Assembly: GCF_015277775.1 (NCBI RefSeq)
Contig: NZ_CP063849.1
Coordinates: 8,819,501 to 8,883,500 of the forward strand
Origin: Paludibaculum fermentans
GTDB lineage: Bacteria > Acidobacteriota > Terriglobia > Bryobacterales > Bryobacteraceae
Reading direction: 5' to 3'
Length of the DNA stretch: 64,000 bases
Shown: one piece after another, positions 55,172 through 63,543 of the stretch
How positions within the stretch are numbered: the first letter of the stretch is position 1
How the letters are laid out: each line of letters opens with the position of its first letter
The notes under the pieces: generated by a model
Seen by the model: only the letters and a program-made list of their open reading frames with translations
Told to the model about the DNA's origin: nothing
Database searches by the model: none
Position numbers and translations under genes: made by a program

Positions 55172-55449
55172 GCAGTTTCTCAGCGTGCCTGGGGTCTGCG
55201 ACTACGTGGGATCCGGAGACGGACTCGCGATTTGCGCCCGCTCCGGCATGGCCTTCCCCTTCTGTCCACAGGGTCGGCATCCCAGAGGGTCATTCTCGAA
55301 GCTCAATACCCAGCCCACTGATCCCTCTGTCTACGCTTCGGTCCGCGCCTCGCGACGCGCCCCGCAAGACTCGAGGCCAGGTGGTTCGCTACTCCCTTCC
55401 TGTAGGACTCTTGCATTCCCTACTGCATGCCGGTTTATCCCGGCGCTCC

Positions 55450-55469
55450 GACAGCCTGACCCGTCCCAC
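55450..55469 (+). repeat. boundary motif at the left end of backbone 3
   Basis: Exact GACAGCCTGACCCGTCCCAC. The usual AAAGGC before it is replaced by the intron's 5' end. Confidence 0.85.
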
Positions 55470-56387
55470 TTCGTAAGTAATTGAGCGAACAGAGGTTATT
55501 AGGAGCTCCGAGCGCTTCGCCTGGGTTTTGGCATCTATTGACGGGATCCGTCCAGCAGCCTCGCCAGACGCATAAGTGACACATCCTCAACGCCATGCAG
55601 TACACGCCGCGCCTCAATGAGCGGGCAATGCGACCCAGGCTATCCTGATTCCAGCCATCACAATTGCCACTGGGACGCATCAGTTCGAACGCAACGCCGG
55701 CAACCGTAAGCCCCTTGATCTGATCTTCTTCGAGGCCAAGACAGACTGACCGGCAGGAGCTGCGCGCCCCCGCCCGGACCCACTCCGCGGCCGACTGGGC
55801 GCAACAAGGACCCGCACGTCCTTCGCCGCCCTACGGGCGTCTCGTCCGTGCAAATGGGGCGTCTCTTGACCTCCTCCCCCCGACCCCCTCCTCGGCCTGC
55901 GGCCGAAGCGGGGGCGCCGTCCTGCGACAGTACACTGCGGCCGCCGCCGTGCAGCCGCCCGAATTGACGGCGAGGGCACGCCGGCGGCCGCCTGGACGTC
56001 TTCCTCAGGGTAGGAGCCGGCCTGCGGCGCAAGGTGGGGAAGATTTACATAATCGGACGTTATCGTCGGCCGGTTCACTTTTTGGTGGCCTCCGCTTCCG
56101 GCTTCGCCTCCAGCTCCGGCACTCCTTCGGCGGCGGCCGATAACGCGCGTTTATGCAAACTTCCCGTCGTTGATCGCCCCCAGTCCTCGGCCCCCCCAGG
56201 GGCCTGCGGATAAAATCGATGGCGCCTGCGGCGCCGTCGTCACGCCCCCCACTGGCGCGGCCCCCCAAGGGGGCCTTACCCGCGGCCGCTATGTCGCAGC
56301 CGGCGCCGGGCGGGTGTTCGTTGGTTGGTCAGGAATAGTGGCGGCGCCGGCAGCTCCGCACGGCTGCTCGGAAAGCTGTTTTTCTTC
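55470..56387. repeat. backbone 3 non-coding block
   Basis: Same layout as 38844-39863 with about one difference per few tens of bases, including GGACGTTATCG for GGCCGTTATCG in the split inverted repeat. No gene. Confidence 0.6.
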
Positions 56388-56801
56388 TCAGCCGCTACCC
56401 GACGACCAGCGGCGGGCCTCGTGCGTCAGAATCATGCTGTCGAGCAGCGACTTGATGACTTTCTTCTCCTCGGCGGAAAACCGTGAGACGGCTTCGAACT
56501 GCAAACGTAGGTCGTCATCGGGGCCGCGTTCATCCTTGCCAAACAACAACTGATCGGCCGTAGCGCCCAGAGCGACGGCCAGATTGCGAATCACGTCCAG
56601 GGTGGGCTGAGAAGAGCCCGCTTCGTAGCGTTTTAGCTGCTGTACGTGGACACCGACACGTTCCGATAGTTGCTGCTGCGTCAAGCTCTTCTCTTTGCGG
56701 AGAGCCGCTAAACGCTGGGCAAAGCCGTTCTCTGTGTGGCGCGGGGGCACAACCGCAGCATAAGAAACCGGTGAGATCGGATTGACCGCTAAGGATTCCA
56801 T
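56388..56801 (-). CDS. XRE-family regulator, backbone 3
   Basis: 137 residues, same protein as the other two copies; only silent differences are seen (for example at 56583). Conservation of the protein with silent changes suggests it is under selection. Confidence 0.88.
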   Translation of the reverse strand: MESLAVNPISPVSYAAVVPPRHTENGFAQRLAALRKEKSLTQQQLSERVGVHVQQLKRYEAGSSQPTLDVIRNLAVALGATADQLLFGKDERGPDDDLRLQFEAVSRFSAEEKKVIKSLLDSMILTHEARRWSSGSG

Positions 56802-56825
56802 ATGTTACGACAATAGTATCATATG
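56799..56825. promoter_or_regulatory. candidate XRE operator, divergent region 3
   Basis: Paired CATATG palindromes 21 bp apart, unchanged from the other copies. Confidence 0.45.
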
Positions 56826-56880
56826 TGTGACTTGACAAGTTTCGGCGTAAAGGCCCGCCAAGCCACAAAAAGGAGCTCCG

Positions 56881-59718
56881 ATGGCACGCATCCCGGACTC
56901 AGAGCTTGAGCGGCTAAAAAGAGAAATCCCCATCGAGCGGCTGGTGACCGGCTTCGGGGTGGAGCTGCAGCGGCACGGCGCGGAGCTGATCGGCACCTGT
57001 CCCTTTCATGACGACAAGACGCCTTCGCTCGTTGTTTCGCCGAAGACAAATCTGTGGCACTGCCTGGGCGCCTGCAATGTGGGCGGATCGACGCTTGATT
57101 GGGTGATGCGGACGAAGGGCGTCAGCTTCCGGCATGCGGCGGAACTGCTGCGCGCCGATCATCCCTCTTTAGCCGCCGGAGACGGCCACGTCGTTCGCAA
57201 AGGAACCGCGGTAAAGCTCGAAGCCCCGGTGGCGCTGGACGCCGACGATCGGCAGACGTTGCGCGATGTCGTCAGCTTCTATCACAAGACCCTGGGCGAG
57301 TCGCCGGAAGCACTGCGGTATCTGGAGAGCCGCGGCCTCACGCACCCGGAGATGATGGACCGCTTCCAACTGGGCTTCGCCAATCGCACGCTCGGGCTGA
57401 CGCTGCCGGACAGGAACCGGAAGGCCGGCGCCGATCTGCGCGGACGCCTGCAGCGGTTAGGCATCCTGCGCGAGAGCGGGCATGAGCACTTCATGGGGTC
57501 GGTCGTGTTTCCGGTGATCGATCTGGCCAGCAACGTGACGGAGATCTACGGGCGCAAGATCACGGCCGGACTGCGCGCCGGCACGCCGCTGCATACGTAT
57601 CTGCCGGGGCCGCATTGCGGGGTGTGGAACGAAGAGGCGCTCACGGCCTCGAAGGAGATCATCCTGTGCGAGTCGATCATCGACGCGCTGACGTTCTGGT
57701 GCGCGGGGTTCCGCAATGTGACGGCCAGCTACGGCGTCAACGGCTTCACGGACGATCACCGGACCGCGTTTCAGAAGCACGGCGTTCAGCAAGTCTGGAT
57801 CGCGTATGACCGCGATGAGGCCGGCGACGTGGCGGCCGAGCGGCTAAAAGAAGAACTGCTCGCCCTCGGCATTGGTTCGCATCGCGTGCTGTTCCCGAAG
57901 GGGCTGGACGCCAACGAATACGCGCGGACCGGCGAGAGCCTGGCTGTGTTGCTGAACCGCGCCACGTGGTGGGAAGGTCCAAAGCCGGCGGCTCAAGAGA
58001 AAAGCGCCGAGCCGGAAGTGGAGGCCACGCCGGCAGAAGCACCACCGCCCGTGATTCCTTTCGCCGCTGAGCCGGAAGTCCTCGTCAACGGGGACGAAGT
58101 CCTGATTCCACGCGGCGACCGCCGCTATCGCATTCGAGGCCTGGCCAAAAACCTCAGCCCCGAGGTCATGAAGGTGAACGTGCTGGTGTCGAGGCAGGAG
58201 GACTTTCACGTCGATACGCTCGACCTGCAGACCGACCGCCAACGTGCCGCCTTCATCAAGCGCGCCGCCGAAGAGCTGGGCCTGAAGGAAGACATCCTCC
58301 GCAAGGACGTGGGGCAAGTCTTCCTGGCGCTGGAACGCTTGCAATCGGAGCAGATCCGCAAGGCACTGGAACCAGCGAAACCGGAAGTGGAACTCAGCGA
58401 GGAAGAACGCGCCGAAGCGCTCACGCTGTTGAAGGACCCGCGCCTGCTGGAGCGCATCGTCGAAGACTTCGACCGCTGCGGTCTGGTGGGCGAGAAGAGC
58501 AACAAGCTTATCGGTTATCTGGCCGCGGTTTCGCGTCATCTGGAATCGCCGCTGGCGGTGCTGGTGCAGTCGTCGTCGGCCGCGGGCAAGAGCACGCTCA
58601 TGGATGCGGTGCTGGCCTTCGTGCCGGCCGAGGAGTGCATCCGGTTTTCGGCGATGACGGAGCAGTCGCTCTACTACATGGGCAGCATGGACCTGAGACA
58701 CAAGGTGCTGGCCATTGCCGAAGAGGAAGGCGCGAGCCGCGCCGCTTACGCGCTGAAGCTGCTGCAAAGCGAAGGTGTGCTCTCCATCGCGTCCACCGGC
58801 AAGGACCCGGCGACGGGCAAGCTCGTCACGCATCAGTACCGAGTCGAAGGTCCGGTGATGATGTTCCTGACCACGACCGCCATCGACATCGACGAGGAAC
58901 TGCTGAACCGCTGCCTCGTGCTGGCGGTGAACGAGGATCGCGAGCAGACACAGGCGATCCACCGGCTGCAGCGCGAACAGCAGACGCTGGAAGGCCTGGT
59001 CCGCCGGCAGCAGCGGGCCACGCTGATCAAGATGCACCAGAACGCGCAACGCCTACTGAAGCCGTTGTTCGTGGTGAACCCGTTCGTCGACGAGCTGACG
59101 TTTCCCGATGCGCTGACACGCATGCGGCGCGACCACATGAAGTACCTGACTCTGATCCGCGCGATCGCACTGCTGCACCAGCACCAGCGCCCGGTGAGGA
59201 CGAGCCAGGGGCTTTCCTTTATCGAGGTGACGCGGGCAGACATCGCCAAGGCGCAGGAACTCATGGACGAACTGATGCGGCGCTCGCTGGATGAGCTGCC
59301 GGCGCAGACGCGCCGTTTGCTGGGCCTAGTGGAAGAGATGGTGAGTGGCGAATGCGGGCGGCTCCGGGTGGACCGGAGAGACTTTCGTTTTAGCCGCCGC
59401 GATGTGCGCGCCCACACCGGCTGGGGCCACACGCAGTTGAAGACGCACCTGCACCGGCTGGAAGAGCTGGAGTACCTGATCGTACACCACGGCGGACGGG
59501 GCCAAACCTTCGTCTATGAATTGAACTGGTCGGGGCTGGAAGAGGAGAAGTCGGGGGCAAGTCGGCCCCAGGTCGGGGTGTTGTCGGGGGCTGGTCGGGC
59601 CACGGAAACCCGCATGAATACAGGGGCAAACGGCATTCTGGCGCGAAAACCGCAAAACACCACAGATACCGGGCTGGGAGTCAACGGCGTCGTAACCCTA
59701 GCCATAGGAGCCCGGTGA
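56881..59718 (+). CDS. full-length primase with CHC2, Toprim and P-loop domains, backbone 3
   Basis: A 945-residue protein and the reference form. It keeps the segment YGRKITAGLRAGTPLHTYLP before the Toprim motif CESIIDAL (nt 57551-57649), which corresponds to the conserved stretch that precedes Toprim in DnaG-like primases. It also keeps a C-terminal segment around LVEEMVSGECGRLR (nt 59326-59397). Both are lost in copies 1 and 2. Zinc-finger, Toprim and P-loop residues are intact. The 5' ~110 bp (56940-57010) differ strongly from copies 1 and 2 while the next ~450 bp are identical. If the element is mobile, this is the copy expected to work. Confidence 0.88.
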   Translation: MARIPDSELERLKREIPIERLVTGFGVELQRHGAELIGTCPFHDDKTPSLVVSPKTNLWHCLGACNVGGSTLDWVMRTKGVSFRHAAELLRADHPSLAAGDGHVVRKGTAVKLEAPVALDADDRQTLRDVVSFYHKTLGESPEALRYLESRGLTHPEMMDRFQLGFANRTLGLTLPDRNRKAGADLRGRLQRLGILRESGHEHFMGSVVFPVIDLASNVTEIYGRKITAGLRAGTPLHTYLPGPHCGVWNEEALTASKEIILCESIIDALTFWCAGFRNVTASYGVNGFTDDHRTAFQKHGVQQVWIAYDRDEAGDVAAERLKEELLALGIGSHRVLFPKGLDANEYARTGESLAVLLNRATWWEGPKPAAQEKSAEPEVEATPAEAPPPVIPFAAEPEVLVNGDEVLIPRGDRRYRIRGLAKNLSPEVMKVNVLVSRQEDFHVDTLDLQTDRQRAAFIKRAAEELGLKEDILRKDVGQVFLALERLQSEQIRKALEPAKPEVELSEEERAEALTLLKDPRLLERIVEDFDRCGLVGEKSNKLIGYLAAVSRHLESPLAVLVQSSSAAGKSTLMDAVLAFVPAEECIRFSAMTEQSLYYMGSMDLRHKVLAIAEEEGASRAAYALKLLQSEGVLSIASTGKDPATGKLVTHQYRVEGPVMMFLTTTAIDIDEELLNRCLVLAVNEDREQTQAIHRLQREQQTLEGLVRRQQRATLIKMHQNAQRLLKPLFVVNPFVDELTFPDALTRMRRDHMKYLTLIRAIALLHQHQRPVRTSQGLSFIEVTRADIAKAQELMDELMRRSLDELPAQTRRLLGLVEEMVSGECGRLRVDRRDFRFSRRDVRAHTGWGHTQLKTHLHRLEELEYLIVHHGGRGQTFVYELNWSGLEEEKSGASRPQVGVLSGAGRATETRMNTGANGILARKPQNTTDTGLGVNGVVTLAIGAR

Positions 59719-59719
59719 G

Positions 59720-60754
59720 ATGGCCCGCGTGCCCCGGCGCCGGAAGCCGCCAGTTGTGCCGGCGACTCCACTGGCGTCACTGCTGGAGAAGCACTTGGAA
59801 GACCTGCGAGTACGGAACTACTCCGAGTACACGGTGAAGAACCGCCGCGTGCACATCGGCTTCTTCCTCGATTGGTGTAACGAGCGCGGCCTGACCGAGC
59901 CTGTGGAAGTGACGCGCACGGTGCTGGAGAGCTACCAGCGCCACGTGTTCCACTACCGCAAGAAGAACGGCGAACCGCTGAGCTTCACGGGCCAGCATGA
60001 CCGCCTGGTGCCGTTGCGGGTGTGGTTCAAGTGGATGGCGCGGCAGCATCACATCCTGCACAATCCGGCCTCGGAGCTGGAACTGCCCCGGCTGGGCATG
60101 CGGCTGCCGAAGGCTGTTCTGACGGCCTCGGAAGCGGAGCAGGTGATCGAGCAGACCAACATTCACGATCCGCTGGGCCTGCGCGACCGAGCGATCCTCG
60201 AGACGTTGTACTCGACCGGAATGCGGCGGCTGGAACTGGTGAATCTGAAGCTATGGGACTTGGACCTGGAGCGCGGCACGGTAGCCATCCGCCAGGGCAA
60301 GGGCAAGAAGGACCGCATGATTCCGCTGGGCGACCGTGCCGCGGCCTGGGTGCGCAAGTACTTGGAGGAAGCCCGCCCGCAATTGGCCACGGAGCCCGAT
60401 GACAGGATCGTGTTTCTGTCCAACGCCGGCGAGCCATTCTCGCTCGACTATCTCACCGAAGTGGTGCGAGGCTACGTGGAAGCGGCCAATGTCGGAAAAC
60501 ACGGAGCCTGCCATTTGTTTCGGCACACGATGGCGACGCTGATGCTGGAGGGTGGCGCCGACACAAGATTCATTCAGGCGATGCTGGGCCATGCGGACCT
60601 GAAGACGACGCAGATCTACACGCACGTGGCGATCCGGCAGCTTCAGGAGATCCACCGGGCGACGCACCCGGCCCGTCTTCCGGAAGTGGTGGAAACGGAC
60701 CGTCAGGAGCTTCTGAAGGCGATAGAAGCCGAAGACGACGAACCTACCGAATAG
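59720..60754 (+). CDS. tyrosine recombinase, backbone 3
   Basis: 344 residues; differs from copies 1 and 2 by I for V at residue 148 and V for I at 188, plus a cluster of silent changes between 60160 and 60320. Catalytic R, H, R, H and Y residues are unchanged. Confidence 0.95.
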   Translation: MARVPRRRKPPVVPATPLASLLEKHLEDLRVRNYSEYTVKNRRVHIGFFLDWCNERGLTEPVEVTRTVLESYQRHVFHYRKKNGEPLSFTGQHDRLVPLRVWFKWMARQHHILHNPASELELPRLGMRLPKAVLTASEAEQVIEQTNIHDPLGLRDRAILETLYSTGMRRLELVNLKLWDLDLERGTVAIRQGKGKKDRMIPLGDRAAAWVRKYLEEARPQLATEPDDRIVFLSNAGEPFSLDYLTEVVRGYVEAANVGKHGACHLFRHTMATLMLEGGADTRFIQAMLGHADLKTTQIYTHVAIRQLQEIHRATHPARLPEVVETDRQELLKAIEAEDDEPTE

Positions 60755-60767
60755 GCCCGCCACAGGG

Positions 60768-60795
60768 CCACCAGAGGGTACACTGGTGGGTACCC
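60768..60795. repeat. overlapping inverted repeats after recombinase 3
   Basis: Same CCACCAG/CTGGTGG and GGGTAC/GTACCC pairs as in the other two backbones. Confidence 0.55.
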
Positions 60796-60796
60796 G

Positions 60797-61822
60797 ATGC
60801 TGGCAGAAAGACAGCGCGCCGCGTCCTTTGTCTTGCCCGTAGCGACCCCTCTGCCCAGGCCCATCCACACATCAACGACAGCGATTCACTTAGCCGGAAA
60901 CCCGCATCAGGGGGTCTGGAGTTTAGGCACCACAGCCTATAGATGGCAGCCGGCCAGTAACCCGCAGGGCACAAAGGGGATGCCGGTTTGCTTGTACGAT
61001 TCCGGCAGAGGATCCCATAGTACCGGCAAAGAACGAGATGCCGAGACGGGGTTGGATTATTTTGGTGCCAGATACTTCAGTGGGGCGCAAGGCAGGTTTA
61101 CCAGCCCGGACCCGATCATGGCTAGTGCCAAGGTGAGCAATCCGCAGAGTTGGAACCGATATTCCTATGCGTTCAATAATCCCCTGCGGTTCACCGACCC
61201 GACCGGGATGTACGTATGCGAAGGGACCGCAGACCAGTGCAAGCAGTTTGAGAAGAGTCGTGCGGCGATCCTGAAATCGAAAGATGGCGACGCAGTTCGA
61301 GCAGCAAAGGCGTATGGAAAAGCTGGCGAAAAGAACGGTGTCAGTGTCGGGTTCGCTGACAAGCTCAACGACCGGGGCGGGACCGTTTCGCGCGTTGGCG
61401 GTGGCCTTGAAGTCGATCCAAACAACGAGGGTCACTTCCGGGCGACGCTCAACGTCATGATCCAAAGCGACAATATCGGAAACCAAGAGACGATCGCTCA
61501 CGAGGGTAGCCACGTCGCTGACTATCAGGATTTCGTGAAGAGTATCGACTTCGCTGGCAACATGGATCAATCCCTCAACATCACGCACATGGCAACCGAA
61601 GTGCGTGCGTATGAGTTGTCTGTTCGCTATGCGCTTTCAGGCAACAGCAGCCTCAACTTCGGTCCATGCGGCGGCGTAGGAGGGGAATGCAAATTCTCGC
61701 CAGGCATGATGCCAGCGGTTCGGGATCAGAAGATCATCGACTTGTTGACCGACCCCCGAAACAAGTACACCGGATTGAACACGGTGCTTTACCCCGAATT
61801 GCTTAAACCGCAGCAGAAGTGA
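60797..61822 (+). CDS. backbone leader fused to Rhs core and HExxH tip (cassette 3)
   Basis: A 341-residue frame. The leader is identical to the other units, then Rhs core from 61022 (TGKERDAETGLDYFGARYFS, NRYSYAFNNPLRFTDPTGMY). The tip starts YVCEGTADQCKQFEKSR and carries HEGSH at residues 235-239 (ETIAHEGSHVADYQDF), with ATEVRAYELSVRY as a possible third-ligand region. It is a divergent relative of the cassette 2 tip. Probably a zinc peptidase-like toxin; the target is unknown. Confidence 0.7.
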   Translation: MLAERQRAASFVLPVATPLPRPIHTSTTAIHLAGNPHQGVWSLGTTAYRWQPASNPQGTKGMPVCLYDSGRGSHSTGKERDAETGLDYFGARYFSGAQGRFTSPDPIMASAKVSNPQSWNRYSYAFNNPLRFTDPTGMYVCEGTADQCKQFEKSRAAILKSKDGDAVRAAKAYGKAGEKNGVSVGFADKLNDRGGTVSRVGGGLEVDPNNEGHFRATLNVMIQSDNIGNQETIAHEGSHVADYQDFVKSIDFAGNMDQSLNITHMATEVRAYELSVRYALSGNSSLNFGPCGGVGGECKFSPGMMPAVRDQKIIDLLTDPRNKYTGLNTVLYPELLKPQQK

Positions 61823-61833
61823 GGTTAGGGCGC

Positions 61834-62325
61834 ATGAGACGTTTGGTCATTCTCGGCGTAGTCGGTTTCGGATTTGTCGCTGGAGTCTGCTGGAGCCAAT
61901 CGCAGCCTTCCGGGGCAGTCGATCTGTGCACGGTCGCGACAAACATCCAGGTCTACAGCGGCAAGCCAGTTCGGCTGACAGCGTTTCTTGGGGCAGGAGC
62001 AGAGCAGGACGTACTCTATGATCCGAAGTGTCGCAACGGTGAGCCGCTGGTGTACGTTTCCTTCAGCCCCAAGGTAACGGGGCAGATGAAAGCACTCCAT
62101 CGAATCATCAAGAAAAAGCGTTATGCGCTGGTGACTATCGAAGGTACGATGCGTGGACCTGAACCAGTGAAACTTGATCCCAAGTTACCGGACTGGCTCA
62201 AGGATCGCTTCAAAAATGCGCCGAAGCGATACGGCCATCTTGATTCGCTAGAAATGATGATCGAGGTTGGAAGGCTCGTGGATGCTAAAGACGTGGACGA
62301 CGGCATGAAAGCGGCGGCAAAATAG
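61834..62325 (+). CDS. candidate exported immunity protein for cassette 3
   Basis: A 163-residue protein. ATG 61834 (MRRLVILGVVGFGFVAGVCW) is favoured over a GTG at 61819 that overlaps the toxin stop. It has a clear signal peptide, then an OB-like or beta-rich region (CTVATNIQVYSGKPVRLTAF, YALVTIEGTMRGPEPVKLDP). It shows no similarity I can see to the cassette 2 immunity candidate, although the two tips are related. Export again fits an envelope target. Confidence 0.65.
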   Translation: MRRLVILGVVGFGFVAGVCWSQSQPSGAVDLCTVATNIQVYSGKPVRLTAFLGAGAEQDVLYDPKCRNGEPLVYVSFSPKVTGQMKALHRIIKKKRYALVTIEGTMRGPEPVKLDPKLPDWLKDRFKNAPKRYGHLDSLEMMIEVGRLVDAKDVDDGMKAAAK

Positions 62326-62403
62326 GGCGCTGCGCTGGTCGCCGACTCGTTCACGAGTCCTGCGGCCCCTGCAACTGCGCTTCGGCTTGTTCGACGGAAA
62401 GGC

Positions 62404-62423
62404 GACAGCCTGACCCGTCCCAC
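62404..62423 (+). repeat. boundary motif after cassette 3
   Basis: Exact GACAGCCTGACCCGTCCCAC, preceded by GGAAAGGC. Confidence 0.85.
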
Positions 62424-62862
62424 TTCGCAAGTGATTGAACGAGCAGAGCTTATTGGGAACTCCGAACGCTTCGCCTGGGATTTGGCATCTATTGACGGGA
62501 TCTGTCTGGCCGCCTCGCCAGACGCATAAATGCCACAGCATCAACAGCATGCGGTTCACGCTGCGGCTCAATGCGCGAGGAATGCGAACCAGGCTATCCT
62601 GATTCCAGCCATCACAATTGCCACTGGGACGCATCAGTTCGAACGCAACGCCGGCCACCGCAAGCCCCTTGATCTGACCCTCTCCGAAGCAGAAACGGTC
62701 TGACGGGCAGGAGTTACGCGCCCCCGCCCGGACCCACTCCGCGGCTGACTGGGGGCAACAAGGACCCGCACGTCCTTCGCCGCCCTGCGGCCGTCTCGTC
62801 CGTGCAAATGGGGCATCTCTTGATCTCTTCCCCCCGACCCCCTCCTCGGCCTGGGAAAGGCA

Positions 62863-62882
62863 AACGGCCTGACCCGTCCCAC
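62863..62882 (+). repeat. boundary motif, degenerate
   Basis: AACGGCCTGACCCGTCCCAC, differing at two positions, preceded by GGGAAAGGCA. It opens a ~110-bp fragment. Confidence 0.7.
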
Positions 62883-62975
62883 TTCGTAAATCATTGAACG
62901 ACCAGAGCTTACAAGCCGTTGCGCGCATTTCGCGTGAGTTTTGGCATGTAATGCCGGGAACGGCGACGGAGCGGC

Positions 62976-62995
62976 GACAGCCTGACCCGTCCCAC
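62976..62995 (+). repeat. boundary motif, last copy
   Basis: Exact GACAGCCTGACCCGTCCCAC, followed by unrelated DNA from 62996. Confidence 0.8.
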
Positions 62996-63181
62996 CGCGA
63001 ATCACCAAAATTTGGTCTCTGGCTGGGGGAAGTCACCCTGAAACTGGCCGAGAGGCGCCGGTTCCCCTCTGCCGTTCGGTCTTGCCGCCAGACACCGAGC
63101 CCAGAAAGTCGGCCCCAGACCGCCCGGAAGTTCCAACTCTGCGCCATATCCCACAAACAGTACCTGAAGGTCTGCAATTAG

Positions 63182-63543
63182 CAGGGAGAAAACTGCGTTG
63201 AGACGGGTGCAACTGTCCCCTGTTCCAAGTCATAGCGCCAGCCGCACTCCGCGGAGCACGGCTGCCGGACATCTCCACACGAAACGCCCGGAAGCGCTCC
63301 GCGAAGATCAGTCCCGATCCTCACGAGAAAGCCCTCAGCCGCGCCAAGCCACTCGCCTCAACCCCACCTCTCCCCCAAATCCCACATCGAGGTTTGCTTC
63401 ATCACCGCATCTGAAACTCTTTTTTGCGTTTATTTTCAACACGCCCCTCCCCAAATCAGCCATTTTCCCTTGACCCCACCAGCTAACCTGGAATCGCGCC
63501 GGCACCCACGCCGGCCATTTTCATTTACAAGGAGATTCTCATC
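63182..63543. other. intergenic region with a leader hairpin
   Basis: No gene. GCCGGC at 63498-63503 and 63510-63515 can pair around ACCCAC, 28 bp before the next start; AAGGAG follows as ribosome site. The hairpin may be a leader structure. Confidence 0.4.

Larger units (their letters stand above)
53535..55448 (-). mobile_element. group II intron
   Basis: About 1.9 kb on the minus strand. The 5' end is proposed at 55448 (GAGCGCCGGG, compare consensus GTGCG) and the 3' end at 53535 (CCCTACC), with domains V and VI between the maturase stop and the 3' end. The 5' flank is the backbone-3 boundary motif and the 3' flank the transposase remnant, so one flank was rearranged after insertion. Confidence 0.82.
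55450..61021 (+). repeat. backbone 3 (5,572 bp, full-length form)
   Basis: Same order as backbones 1 and 2 (38932-44326 and 45544-50938, 5,395 bp each). It is 177 bp longer: 171 bp are the two primase segments lost from the others, and 6 bp come from small indels. Divergence is patchy rather than even. Confidence 0.92.
62326..63181. repeat. decayed backbone repeats after cassette 3
   Basis: No convincing gene; a long minus-strand frame (62248-63177) is a by-product of the repeat. The backbone's left part runs from 62404 to about 62855, then breaks into shorter pieces, each beginning with a boundary motif (62863 and 62976). Confidence 0.55.

Noticed and set aside
37715-62400. CRISPR array
   Set aside because: The repeats are kilobases long or single boundary motifs with no regular short spacing, and there are no cas genes.
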